Assembly: GCF_006386545.1 (NCBI RefSeq)
Contig: NZ_SWAR01000022.1
Span: forward strand, 27,804 to 91,803
Length of the DNA stretch: 64,000 nucleotides
Direction of reading: 5' to 3'
DNA from: Methylibium rhizosphaerae
GTDB lineage: Bacteria > Pseudomonadota > Gammaproteobacteria > Burkholderiales > Burkholderiaceae_C
In this document: piece by piece, positions 10,353 to 19,343 of the stretch
Position numbering within the stretch: the first letter of the stretch is position 1
Layout: each line of letters starts with the position of its first letter
Notes under the pieces: generated by a model
Told to the model about the DNA's origin: nothing
Databases searched by the model: none
What the model saw: the letters and a program-made list of their open reading frames with translations, nothing else
Made by a program: the position numbers and the translations under genes

Positions 10353-11495
10353 TCAGCCACGGAGTTCGCCATAGATCGCCAGGGTCGCCTTCACGACGGC
10401 CTCGAGGTCGAACCGCCGGCGAGCGAGATGGCGTCCTGCCTCGCCATAGGCGCGCTGGCGCGCCGGCTCGTCGATGAGCCGTCGCAGGGTGGCCGCGAGT
10501 TGCACCGCGTCCGCCACGGGCACGAGGTCGCCGGTCACGCCGGGTTCGATCGCGTCGCGGCAGCCTGTTGCATCGGTGGTAACGACGGCGCAGCCGGCGG
10601 CGGCGGCCTCCAGCAGCGCCTTGGGCATGCCTTCGCGATAGGAGGGCAGGCAGACTATCGGTGCCTGGCCCAGCACTTCGGCCATGTCCGTCCGGTGCCC
10701 CCACCACTCGACCACGCCTTCGTCGACCCAGCCCCGGACCCGGGACTCCGGTATGGCCGATGGATTTTCATAGTCGGCAGTGCCCACGAGCACGAAGCGC
10801 CAAGGGCTCCCCGACTGCCGGATGCGGCGGGCCGCCTCGACGAATTCCTCGACGCCCTTGTCCTTCAGCAGGCGGGCGGGCAGCACCACGATCTGCTGGC
10901 GCCCTTCCAGGGGCAGGTCGACGTAGCGGCCCAGGGGAACCCCTGAGCCCGGGATCAACCGCAGATCAGCTTCACTGGCCAGCCCGGCCTTCGACACCAG
11001 GGCCCAGTCGTCGGAGTTCTGCACGATCACCCGGCGGTGCGGGTGCCCGTAGGCAATGCGCACGATGGCCGAGTAAGCGCGGCGCAGCCAGATCAGGCGC
11101 GTGCTGCCCTCGCCGGTGAACAGCGAGCCCATGCCGGAGACCGCCAGCACCAGGGCCGGACAGCCGGTCATGCGCGCCGCAAGTCCGCCGTAGAGCAGGC
11201 CCTTGGGCGAGGCGCAGTGCACCAGGTCTGGCCGCCAGCGCCGCATCGTGCGGGCCAGTTCGAACAGCCCCCTGGCCTCGGCGAACGGGTGCAGGCCGCC
11301 GCTGCGGAAGCCGGTCGCGGTGTGAGGAATGCCCAGGCTTGCCAGCCGCTGCAATGCGTCGGCTTCCAGCGTGGGGCTGCCGGCCTGCCCTGTGACCAGT
11401 GCCACCTCATGGCAGGCGGCTCGCGCAGCCAGGGCCAGCGGCAGCCGGTGCGAGCAGAAGAAGGCCGCGTTGTTGACGACGTAGAGGATCCTCAT
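10353..11495 (-). CDS. GT4 glycosyltransferase
   Basis: Retaining GT-B glycosyltransferase of 380 residues, presumably cytoplasmic and acting on the lipid-linked repeat unit. The N-terminal acceptor domain starts MRILYVVNNAAFF and includes a HCASPKGLLYGGLAARM segment. The donor domain has an E-x7-E motif at E288 and E296 within SYREGMPKALLEAAAAG. This sequence type is common for sugar transferases in O-antigen and capsule clusters. The start overlaps the asnB stop as ATGA. Donor and acceptor sugars cannot be assigned. Confidence 0.87.
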   Translation of the reverse strand: MRILYVVNNAAFFCSHRLPLALAARAACHEVALVTGQAGSPTLEADALQRLASLGIPHTATGFRSGGLHPFAEARGLFELARTMRRWRPDLVHCASPKGLLYGGLAARMTGCPALVLAVSGMGSLFTGEGSTRLIWLRRAYSAIVRIAYGHPHRRVIVQNSDDWALVSKAGLASEADLRLIPGSGVPLGRYVDLPLEGRQQIVVLPARLLKDKGVEEFVEAARRIRQSGSPWRFVLVGTADYENPSAIPESRVRGWVDEGVVEWWGHRTDMAEVLGQAPIVCLPSYREGMPKALLEAAAAGCAVVTTDATGCRDAIEPGVTGDLVPVADAVQLAATLRRLIDEPARQRAYGEAGRHLARRRFDLEAVVKATLAIYGELRG

Positions 11496-13477
11496 CGAGG
11501 CGCGTTCCGGTCAGCATCCACCGACTGCTTCCAGGCCTGGAACATCAGCACGTTCCACAGCTGGTGCTGGCGGTTGGCCACGCCTTGCAGGTGCTCGGCC
11601 CAGGCGCGGCGCACCGGCGCAGGGTCGAGCAGCCCGCCCGCCTCGAGCTGCCGCGGATCCAGGAGCGCCTCGGCCCAGTCGCGCAGCGGCCCACGCAGCC
11701 AATGGTCGATCGGCACGCCAAAACCCATCTTCGGCCGCTCGAGCAGGGCGCGGGGCACATGGCGGTAGAGCACCTGCCTCAAGGCCCATTTCGACACGCC
11801 GTCACGGATCTTGTGCTCCATGGGCAGGCGCCATGCGAACTCGATGACCCGATGGTCGAGCATGGGCACTCGAGTCTCCAGCGAGACCGACATCGCGGCA
11901 CGATCCACCTTGGCCAGGATGTCGTCCGGCAGGTAGGTCAACAAGTCCAGCGCCATCATGCGAGGCACCCCCGCCAGCGAGGCGAGCGCCGGATCCGCCT
12001 GCGTGAGCACCGTGGCAGGCTCGGTGCCGCCACGCACCAGGGAGGCGGGGTCCGACCACTGCGACACCAGCTCGAGATAGAGCGCATCGAGGGCAGGGCT
12101 GCACATGGCACGCGCACCCTTGTGGATCTTCTCGCCGAGGCGCGCGTAGCCATTGCTGCCGCGCAGACCTCCAGGCCCAAAGGCAGCAAGGCGGTTCCAT
12201 GCGGTCTCGGGCAGGCTGCGCAACGCACTCGCGATGGCTCGCCGCAGCGGCAGCGGGATCCGGCTCAGCTTGCCCCACAGGCGCTGGGTGATCGCATAGC
12301 GGCTGTAGCCGCCAAAGAGCTCGTCGCCCGCATCGCCCGACAGCGCGACGGTGACATGCTGCTTGGCGAGATGGGAGACCAGGCGGGTGGGGATCTGCGA
12401 GGAGTCGCCGAACGGCTCGTCGTACATCGACGGCAGCAAGGGCACGACGTCCATGGCTTGTTGTGCCGTGACGTAGAGCTCCGTGTGGTCGGTGCCCAGG
12501 TGGGCTGCGACGGCCTTCGCATGTTCCGCCTCGTTGAAGCCCTCTTCATGGAAGCCGATCGAGAACGTCCGCACGGGACGCGAGGATTGGGCCTGCATGA
12601 GTGCCACGACTGTGGAGGAGTCGATGCCGCCGGAGAGGAAGGCTCCCAGTGGGACATCGGCCACCATCTGTCCGGCCACGGCAGACCGCAGGACGCGTTC
12701 AAGTTCGTTGACGGCTTCCTGCTCGGGCAGCACCAGGCTGTTTGCCGTTCCGTCGAGCATGGCCTGCGTGGCGGACCAGAACGCTTCATTTCTCGTCACC
12801 GCACCCGACGCGTCGATGGTGACCACCATGCCGGGCATCACCTTGGAAATTCCACGGTGGATGGATCGCGGAGCCGGCACATAGCCGTGGCGCATGAACT
12901 GCACCAACGCGTCACGGTCGACGGCGGCGGCGAACGCGGGGTGCGCGCGCAGTGCTTTCAGCTCGGAGCCGAACAGCAGTGCGCGCGCATGGCCTTCGCC
13001 TTGCCAGCCGAAGTAGAGGGGCTTCTCACCCGCACGATCGCGCGCGAGATGCAAGGTACGCAGTTGCCGGTCCCACAAGGCCAGGGCGAACATGCCTACC
13101 GCGGCCGTCAGCGCGGCTTGCAACCCCCAGGCGTCGATCGCGGCCAACAGCGTCTCCGTGTCGGAGTGACCACGCCATGCGCAGGCCAGGCCTTCAGCCT
13201 CCAGCCGGGCTCGCATCTCCAGGTGGTTGTAGATCTCGCCGTTGAAGGCGATGACGTGCCTGCCGGAGGCCGAGGACATCGGCTGGTGGCCGGCCGGTGA
13301 CAGGTCGACGATCGCCAGCCGGCGGTGGCTCAGCGCAATGCCGGCCGCTGCGTCGAGCCAGATGCCGCCGTCATCCGGTCCGCGATGGCGGATGACGTCG
13401 CCCATGCGGGCTGCCGTCGCGCGGGCAACGTCAGCGCCGAATCCTGTCGGAACAAGGAAGCCTGCAAAACCGCACAT
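11492..13477 (-). CDS. asnB: asparagine synthase-type glutamine amidotransferase in glycan locus
   Basis: 661-residue AsnB-like enzyme that releases ammonia from glutamine and transfers it to an adenylated carboxylate. C2 directly follows the initiator Met (MCGFAGF) and is the glutaminase nucleophile. HRGPDDGG (31-38) and FNGEIYNH belong to the Ntn domain. SGGIDSS (282-288) is the ATP-pyrophosphatase loop. The true start is the ATG at 13477, which overlaps the preceding stop as TGATG; only this start leaves Cys at position 2. Between glycosyltransferases, such genes often amidate uronic acid residues. TviB and WbpP in this locus would supply a GalNAcA substrate. A plain asparagine synthetase role is not excluded. 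Confidence 0.88.
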   Translation of the reverse strand: MCGFAGFLVPTGFGADVARATAARMGDVIRHRGPDDGGIWLDAAAGIALSHRRLAIVDLSPAGHQPMSSASGRHVIAFNGEIYNHLEMRARLEAEGLACAWRGHSDTETLLAAIDAWGLQAALTAAVGMFALALWDRQLRTLHLARDRAGEKPLYFGWQGEGHARALLFGSELKALRAHPAFAAAVDRDALVQFMRHGYVPAPRSIHRGISKVMPGMVVTIDASGAVTRNEAFWSATQAMLDGTANSLVLPEQEAVNELERVLRSAVAGQMVADVPLGAFLSGGIDSSTVVALMQAQSSRPVRTFSIGFHEEGFNEAEHAKAVAAHLGTDHTELYVTAQQAMDVVPLLPSMYDEPFGDSSQIPTRLVSHLAKQHVTVALSGDAGDELFGGYSRYAITQRLWGKLSRIPLPLRRAIASALRSLPETAWNRLAAFGPGGLRGSNGYARLGEKIHKGARAMCSPALDALYLELVSQWSDPASLVRGGTEPATVLTQADPALASLAGVPRMMALDLLTYLPDDILAKVDRAAMSVSLETRVPMLDHRVIEFAWRLPMEHKIRDGVSKWALRQVLYRHVPRALLERPKMGFGVPIDHWLRGPLRDWAEALLDPRQLEAGGLLDPAPVRRAWAEHLQGVANRQHQLWNVLMFQAWKQSVDADRNAPR

Positions 13478-14616
13478 CAACGGATCTCTTCAATCATCGA
13501 TCGATATACCTGCTCGTACTGCCTGACGACGTGGCCGATCTCGAAGCGCTGCGCAATGCGCTGACGGGCGGCCTCGCCGAGCAGGCTTCTCTTTTCCGGA
13601 GGCATCCGAATCACCTCGACGAGCCGGCTGGCAAGAGCCTCCATGTCGCCCGACGGCACGACGTACCCGGCGTCGCCGACGATCTCGGAACAGTCCCCTA
13701 CGTCGGTAGCGACACAAGGCACCTCGCATGCCATGGCTTCGCCGAGGACGTTGGGAAAGGCTTCCCCGAAGGACGAGGAGGCCAGCACGTCGATCGCGGC
13801 CATCAGGCGGGGCATGTCGTCTCGCCGCCCCAGCAGGTGCGTGGCGTCGGACAAGCCGACGGACCTCACCTTGGCGGTCAGCTCGTGGTTGTCCGCGGTC
13901 ACGCCACCGCCGGCCAACACGAACCGGACCTGGGGTATCGCATCACGCACGCGCCGCGCGGCCTCGATGAACCCTGCGTGGTTCTTCTGCACGTCGTGTC
14001 GACCAAAGAGTCCGACGATCGGGGCATCCTGGCTGATGCCCAGCTCGGATCTCACCGACTCGCGCGCCTGCGGGTCCCGGCGGAACCGGGCGAGCTCGAA
14101 ACCGTTGGGGATGACGCAGCTGCGAGAGCGGTCGTAGCCGATCTCCACGTGGGCGTCCAGGGCCCGCTGCGAGCACGAGACGATGCGGTCGGGGAGGTGG
14201 CGCGACAGGCGGGCGCACAGGCGAATGATCATCAGCGTCGTCCGCTTGTTGGCCATCTTTGACAGGTTCGCCTGGTGAAGGCACCAGGCGACCCGCCGCA
14301 CGCCGGCCAGCCGCGCGGCAATGCCACCCAGCAGGTCCGGGTGGTACATCCAGGTGTGGACCACATCGGGGAGGAAGCGCCGGATTTGCGCGACGAGCCG
14401 GAACAGCGCGACGGGGTTCGGCAGCGACTTGCGCAGGCCCAGTGCAATGACCGGGATGCCCAGGGCCTGGATCCGCGGACCGATCTCTCCCATGTCCGTG
14501 AGCGAAATCACCACCGGGTCGAACTCCGAGCGGTCCATGTTCTGCAGCAGCTTGTGCAGCATCATCTCAGCCCCGCCCGTGGACAGGGTGGTGATCACAA
14601 AGCAGATCTTTTTCAT
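13477..14616 (-). CDS. GT4 glycosyltransferase
   Basis: 379-residue GT-B enzyme. The N-terminus MKKICFVITTLSTGGAEMML is the GGAE-type signature of this subgroup. The donor domain holds SSFGEAFPNVLGEAMA, with the two glutamates of E-x7-E correctly spaced, followed by VPCVATDVGDCSEIV. The protein is full length for family 4. It is one of three complete GT4 enzymes in the minus-strand operon and is coupled to asnB. It probably adds one sugar of the repeat unit; its specificity is not deducible. Confidence 0.87.
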   Translation of the reverse strand: MKKICFVITTLSTGGAEMMLHKLLQNMDRSEFDPVVISLTDMGEIGPRIQALGIPVIALGLRKSLPNPVALFRLVAQIRRFLPDVVHTWMYHPDLLGGIAARLAGVRRVAWCLHQANLSKMANKRTTLMIIRLCARLSRHLPDRIVSCSQRALDAHVEIGYDRSRSCVIPNGFELARFRRDPQARESVRSELGISQDAPIVGLFGRHDVQKNHAGFIEAARRVRDAIPQVRFVLAGGGVTADNHELTAKVRSVGLSDATHLLGRRDDMPRLMAAIDVLASSSFGEAFPNVLGEAMACEVPCVATDVGDCSEIVGDAGYVVPSGDMEALASRLVEVIRMPPEKRSLLGEAARQRIAQRFEIGHVVRQYEQVYRSMIEEIR

Positions 14617-14667
14617 CAGCAGGAAGAACCGTTCATGGAGAGGGGCTGCTCGTCATGCCAGGACTCC

Positions 14668-15621
14668 TCAGTCAGCGGACATGCCCAGCAGGCGCGGATA
14701 CAGGCTGCCCGTGAAGCCGAGGGCGATGCACATCGCGATGAGGATCGCCCAGAACACCAGCCGCTTGCTGCGTGACGCCGTGGGTGCGGACGAGCAGAGC
14801 AGGAAGTACGAGTTCTCGAAGATGCGGGCGGCCACGGGGCTGAAGTAGTAGCCGCCGAGATAGAAGCCGAGGAAGGCGGCAAACGGGCCGAAGTACTGCC
14901 GGTTGGCCAGCGCGAACAGCACCGGCAGCAACACGAGCCAGCTCAGGAATGCAGCCCCGGAGCCTTCGGAGGCGAGGAAGTCGTACACATCGGCCTGCCG
15001 GAAGCCGAGCGCCGCCGCGACCTGCGCCAGCCCGAAGGACAACGCGACCGAGACTCCTGCGGACACCAGCAGGATCTTCAAGGCGTCGACGCGTGTGCGT
15101 TCCGGGTGACGATCGTAGTAGCGGGCCAGCAGCACGTCGATCACGATCACCACCCAGAACGATGCATGCACGAGCGGCGTGGCGAACCGCAGCGTTCGCC
15201 ATCGCCCTTCGGCGGTGAACAGGAACACATACAAGCCAAGCGCGAACCCCTGGCGCAGGTGGTCCACATGGTTCTTCAGGCTCGTGGGCAGCGCAAAGTA
15301 CAGCACGATCGGCAGCAGGCTCCAGCGATTCATGCGCGCGACGCCGACTCCGGCGAATGCTGAACTCGCAAAGATGACGAATCGCAGGGCGCCCTCGTCT
15401 CCCAGGAGGGCGTTGGCCGAGTAGCACAGCAGCAGCCACAGCGGCTCGTTGAAGACGTAGCTGAGTCCTTCGTAGCGGGAGAGGATCTCCTGCGCGCCAT
15501 TGAAGTACTCGAGGTAGTTCTCGTCGTCGAGCCCCAGCCCCATCGGGCGCGCCGCCAGCAAGGTGGCGATGAGCAGCACCATGGCGAGGGCAAAGGAACG
15601 CGAGGGCTGGGCGACCTGCAT
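14668..15621 (-). CDS. EpsG/Wzy-type polysaccharide polymerase
   Basis: 317-residue polytopic membrane protein with about ten hydrophobic segments. The opening sequence GLGLDDENYLEYFNGAQEI, with the acidic D-x-x-x-Y motif, and the loop SLKNHVDHLRQGFALGLYVFLF are the usual landmarks of EpsG-family proteins that polymerise repeat units on the periplasmic face. The ATG at 15621 gives a short basic N-terminus before the first helix. The longer upstream extension is out-of-frame glycosyltransferase sequence. Its position between glycosyltransferases and near the Wzx flippase fits a Wzx/Wzy-dependent pathway. Confidence 0.8.
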   Translation of the reverse strand: MQVAQPSRSFALAMVLLIATLLAARPMGLGLDDENYLEYFNGAQEILSRYEGLSYVFNEPLWLLLCYSANALLGDEGALRFVIFASSAFAGVGVARMNRWSLLPIVLYFALPTSLKNHVDHLRQGFALGLYVFLFTAEGRWRTLRFATPLVHASFWVVIVIDVLLARYYDRHPERTRVDALKILLVSAGVSVALSFGLAQVAAALGFRQADVYDFLASEGSGAAFLSWLVLLPVLFALANRQYFGPFAAFLGFYLGGYYFSPVAARIFENSYFLLCSSAPTASRSKRLVFWAILIAMCIALGFTGSLYPRLLGMSAD

Positions 15622-15644
15622 GAAAGATCCCGGGGGCCCGCGCT

Positions 15645-16913
15645 TCAGCGCCGGGCCTCGTAGCGACGCCAGAAGCCTGTGCCCAGTGCGCGCGGCGCAA
15701 GGCGATCGACAAGTGCGCTGGCGAAGAGCAGCAGGCTGCGCGTGGACGGAGCCGAGGCGTTCACGACGCCGGCCCGCTTGTCCAGCTCGAGGAAGCCCTC
15801 GATGAGGCGTTCGATGGAGAACTCCTCGGCCTTGCGCGCCGAGCGTTCGCAGACCTGCGCGTATTCCTCGTCGGACAAGGCGTGCAGCTGCTCGCAGAAC
15901 TCGGCAAAGCTGCGCTTTTCGTATCCGATGTCGGCTTCCTGGTAGTCGATGCCGGGCATCGAATGAAGGAAACCGTAGGTCTGCGGTTGCGGTTCGGATT
16001 CGACGCCGATCAACGCAGGCACACCGCAGCCGGCCGCCTCGATGATGGCCGTGCCGCTGCCGACGAACAGCCAGGCGTCTTCGAGGACCTCGGGCAGCCG
16101 GGCGTACTCGATCGGACCATGCAGGTGAATCTGCTGCTCGCACCCCATCTCGCGGATCTGTGCCTCCAGGGCCTGGCGTCGGTCACCGTCGCCATAGACG
16201 TGGTACTCGATCTGCAGTCCCTTGGCGGCAAGGGCCTGCACCGCGCGCGGAAACTGGAAGTTGTAGGTCTTGAACGAATTGATGCGACCAATCGACACGA
16301 CGCGACCCTTGCGCGCACGTGCCGGATCCCGGCGAACCAGACGGGAGAGGTCGACCCCTATCGGCAGCAGGGCCGACTCGGAATAGTCCTGTCCCAGATG
16401 GCGCGCATAGGTGCTTCGGCAGGCCTCGTTGAAGAACACCATGTTCCGCGGAGGCACGACATGCCGCAACGTATGCGCCACTGCATTCACGAAATAGGAG
16501 CTGCGCATGTCCCACGTCGCGAACTCGTATTGGTAGTAGACGCCGCCGGTCACCTTGCGACCCCCGCACAGCCGGGCGAGCCGGCATGCCGTGAGCATGG
16601 AGAAGGACTCCAGGAAGTGAATGTGGTCGACGTCTTCCAGCAGTGCCTCGGCCCGGGTGCGCGAGATCGGCGCGAAGAACTGGTAGAGCGTCAGGCGACG
16701 AAGGGCCTTCACCTTGAAGACGTGCAGGTCTTCCAGGTACACGATGCTGGCCCAGCGCGCGAGTTCCTCGCTCAGTTCGGGGGCGCCCTTGCGGGAGGCC
16801 AGCAGCACGGTCACGCGCACCCCCGCAGCGCTCAGGCGGCGCGACACGCGAACCAGGAAGGTCTCGATGCCTCCCATCTGCAGTGCCCCATAGACAAAGA
16901 GGATGTGACGCAT
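15645..16913 (-). CDS. GT4-like glycosyltransferase
   Basis: 422-residue GT-B glycosyltransferase. The start MRHILFVYGALQMGGIETFLVRVSRR-type sequence has the G-G-I/A-E-x-F signature. A Rossmann-like donor domain begins near GRVVSIGRINSFKTYNF. The EAAGCGVPALIGVE stretch occupies the usual nucleotide-sugar site, but the first glutamate of E-x7-E is not obvious (VGSGTAIIEAAGCG), so the motif is partly degenerate. The gap to the upstream wzx is only 4 bp and to the polymerase 23 bp, so all three are probably co-transcribed. Confidence 0.82.
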   Translation of the reverse strand: MRHILFVYGALQMGGIETFLVRVSRRLSAAGVRVTVLLASRKGAPELSEELARWASIVYLEDLHVFKVKALRRLTLYQFFAPISRTRAEALLEDVDHIHFLESFSMLTACRLARLCGGRKVTGGVYYQYEFATWDMRSSYFVNAVAHTLRHVVPPRNMVFFNEACRSTYARHLGQDYSESALLPIGVDLSRLVRRDPARARKGRVVSIGRINSFKTYNFQFPRAVQALAAKGLQIEYHVYGDGDRRQALEAQIREMGCEQQIHLHGPIEYARLPEVLEDAWLFVGSGTAIIEAAGCGVPALIGVESEPQPQTYGFLHSMPGIDYQEADIGYEKRSFAEFCEQLHALSDEEYAQVCERSARKAEEFSIERLIEGFLELDKRAGVVNASAPSTRSLLLFASALVDRLAPRALGTGFWRRYEARR

Positions 16914-16917
16914 GGGG

Positions 16918-18180
16918 TCAGGTTTCCTTCGATTTCGAGACGAAGATCCTCAGTGCCACGACGCACACGACGAAGTAGACGAGGTAGGTCATGGCATACG
17001 CGATGCTCGCGCCTGCGGCTCCCAATTGCGCCACCAGCAGCGTGCCGGTGACGCACAAGGTCGCGGCCTGGAAGATCTCGGCACCGATGTACAGCCGCGC
17101 GCTGGCGCGGGCCACTCCGACGTAGCCGATGATGTAGGCCAGCAGCTTGAACACCGTGCCGACCACCTGCCAGGAAAACAGCTCCTGCGCCGGCAGGAGC
17201 TCCTTGCTGTAGAGCAGCAGGATGATCGGCCTGGACAGCAGGATGCTCAGGGCGGCAAACGCGAGGAGCACCGGAACGGCGAACACGTAGGCCTCGCGCA
17301 CGACCTGGGTGATCAGCGCGGTGTGGTTCGCCTGCGCAAGCCGGGGCAGGTAGTAGTTGGTCAGCAGCACGGCGAGGAACTGCGTCGCCGTGTCGGTGTA
17401 GCGAACCGCGGCCTGCCAGTAGCCGACGGCGTCCCAGCCGGAGTGGCCATGGATGAGCTGCTGCAGATAGAGCTGCGTCAAGGGGAGCGTCAGCGCAGAG
17501 ACGCTGAGCATCAGCGAGAACTTGAACAAGGTGGCGGCTTCGGGCCTGGCCCACGTGGGCCGCAGCAGCGCGAGGCTGGCGCGCGGCCAGGCGAAGCAGG
17601 CCCAGCAAAGCATCACCAGACCCGGACATGCGTTGAGCCACACGAGCCCCAGCATGGCCCCGGGTAGCCCCCACCGCCACACGCCGAAGGCGACGCCGCC
17701 CATGCCGATCAACGAACCGATCGCCGACAGCACGGCGTACTCGGAGGTCATGCGATGGCCGCTCATGTAGCCGCCCAGCAGCGTGGCGCAGGTCATGAAG
17801 AACTGGCCCGCAGCCAGCCAGCGGAAGACGTCCGCGTGCGTCCCGCTCCGGAAGAGTTGCTGCGAGAGCGGCTCGGCGAACGCGGCCAGGACAGCCCCGA
17901 CCAGCACCGACCAGGCGATGCAGATGGTGGTGCTGGTCCCGGTTACGAGGCGGAGTTCAGCCGTGCGGTCCTGTGTCTCGGCGACGCGCTTGATGACGCC
18001 GTTGAGAATGCCTGCGCCAGCCACCGTGGCAAGCACGCCAATTGCGTTCATCAGGAAGCCGATCTGCCCGAGCCCGTCGGCGCCGGTGTAGACGACGATC
18101 AGCTTCACCGCGGCCAGCGCGGCGGCGAGTCTGGTCGCCGTCGATGCGCCGAGCATCAGGCCCGCACGCAGGAAGCTCAT
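16918..18180 (-). CDS. wzx: Wzx-type lipid-linked oligosaccharide flippase (WzxE-like)
   Basis: 420-residue MATE/MOP-superfamily membrane protein with about twelve hydrophobic helices. It would flip undecaprenyl-diphosphate-linked repeat units across the inner membrane. N-terminal LGQIGFLMNAIGVLATVAG and the central LYLQQLIHGHSGWDAVGYWQA resemble the enterobacterial common antigen flippase WzxE. That agrees with the adjacent wecE/wecD pair for Fuc4NAc. The ATG at 18180 overlaps the wecE stop as ATGA, which fixes the start. Confidence 0.85.
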   Translation of the reverse strand: MSFLRAGLMLGASTATRLAAALAAVKLIVVYTGADGLGQIGFLMNAIGVLATVAGAGILNGVIKRVAETQDRTAELRLVTGTSTTICIAWSVLVGAVLAAFAEPLSQQLFRSGTHADVFRWLAAGQFFMTCATLLGGYMSGHRMTSEYAVLSAIGSLIGMGGVAFGVWRWGLPGAMLGLVWLNACPGLVMLCWACFAWPRASLALLRPTWARPEAATLFKFSLMLSVSALTLPLTQLYLQQLIHGHSGWDAVGYWQAAVRYTDTATQFLAVLLTNYYLPRLAQANHTALITQVVREAYVFAVPVLLAFAALSILLSRPIILLLYSKELLPAQELFSWQVVGTVFKLLAYIIGYVGVARASARLYIGAEIFQAATLCVTGTLLVAQLGAAGASIAYAMTYLVYFVVCVVALRIFVSKSKET

Positions 18181-19343
18181 AGCTCCCGCGTGCGAAAGAA
18201 TGCTTCGATGCAGCCGCAGATGAAGTCGACCTGCTCGTCGGACAGCTCGTAGTACAGCGGCAGGCGCAACAGGCAATCGGTGAAGCGGTCGCTGTTGGGC
18301 AGCGCCCGGCCGTCGTGCCGCTCGGTGAAGTACGGGCTGGAGTGCAGCGACAGGTAGTGGAAGGTCGCGAGGATGCCGTTGGCTCGAAGCGCGGCGATCA
18401 GGTCCGTGCGCTCGGCGAGACTGCGGCACACCAGATAGAACATGTGGCCGTTGTCGGTGGCGTGCGCGGGCACCTGGGGAAGCTCGAAATACCCGCGCTT
18501 TGCCAGCGCATCCAGCCGGGCCCTGTAGCGCGCCGAGATCGCCTTGCGGCGCTGCTGGATGTCGTCCAGACACTCGAGCTGGCCCCAGAGGTAGGCCGCG
18601 AGCACGTCGGAGGGAAGGAACGAGGAGCCCACGTCGACCCAGCCGTACTTGTCGATCTCGCCGCGAAAGAAGGCGGACCGGTTGGTGCCCTTCTCTCGCA
18701 CGATCTCGGCGCGCGGCACGTATTTCGGATCGTTGATGGCGATCATCCCGCCCTCGCCGCAGATCACGTTCTTCGTTTCGTGGAAGGAGAAGGCGCTGAA
18801 GGTTCCGAAAGTGCCGAGCGGCCGGCCCTTGTAGTAGGAATCCACCGCCTGCGCAGCATCCTCGACCACGACGGCGCCCACGCCTGCAGCGATCTCGAGG
18901 ATCGAGTCCATGTCGCAGGCCATGCCGGCGTAGTGCACGACGCAGATGGCGCGGGTGCGGGGCGTGACCAAGGCGCGGACCTGCTGCGGGTCGATGTTGG
19001 GGTGATCCGGAAGGCTGTCGGCGAACACCAGCTTGGCGCCTCGCAACGCAAAGGCGTTGGCGGTTGACACGAACGTGAAGGCCGGCACGATGACTTCGTC
19101 GCCCTCGCGGATGTCAAGCAACAGCGCGGCCATCTCCAGCGCGTCGGTGCAGGAGGTGGTCAGCAGGACCCGTGCGAAGCCATAGCGCGATTCGAAGTAG
19201 GCGTGGCACTTCTTGGTGAACGCGCCGTCCCCCGAGATCTTGCCGGTCGCGATGGCGTCGCGTATGTAGCCCATCTCGCGGCCCTCGAGATAGGGCTTGT
19301 TGAACGGAATGATGATGGGCTGCTGTGTGTGCGTTGTGCTCAT
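18177..19343 (-). CDS. wecE: dTDP-4-amino-4,6-dideoxygalactose transaminase
   Basis: 388-residue DegT/DnrJ-family PLP aminotransferase. K191 lies in FSFHETKNVICGEGGM, a sequence characteristic of WecE/RffA, and D162 (VVVEDAAQA) is the cofactor aspartate. It would convert dTDP-4-keto-6-deoxyglucose, made by RfbA and RfbB of the same locus, into dTDP-4-amino-4,6-dideoxygalactose. The ATG at 19343 overlaps the wecD-like stop as ATGA. The aminotransferase at 1160 belongs to a different branch of the family. Confidence 0.88.
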   Translation of the reverse strand: MSTTHTQQPIIIPFNKPYLEGREMGYIRDAIATGKISGDGAFTKKCHAYFESRYGFARVLLTTSCTDALEMAALLLDIREGDEVIVPAFTFVSTANAFALRGAKLVFADSLPDHPNIDPQQVRALVTPRTRAICVVHYAGMACDMDSILEIAAGVGAVVVEDAAQAVDSYYKGRPLGTFGTFSAFSFHETKNVICGEGGMIAINDPKYVPRAEIVREKGTNRSAFFRGEIDKYGWVDVGSSFLPSDVLAAYLWGQLECLDDIQQRRKAISARYRARLDALAKRGYFELPQVPAHATDNGHMFYLVCRSLAERTDLIAALRANGILATFHYLSLHSSPYFTERHDGRALPNSDRFTDCLLRLPLYYELSDEQVDFICGCIEAFFRTREL

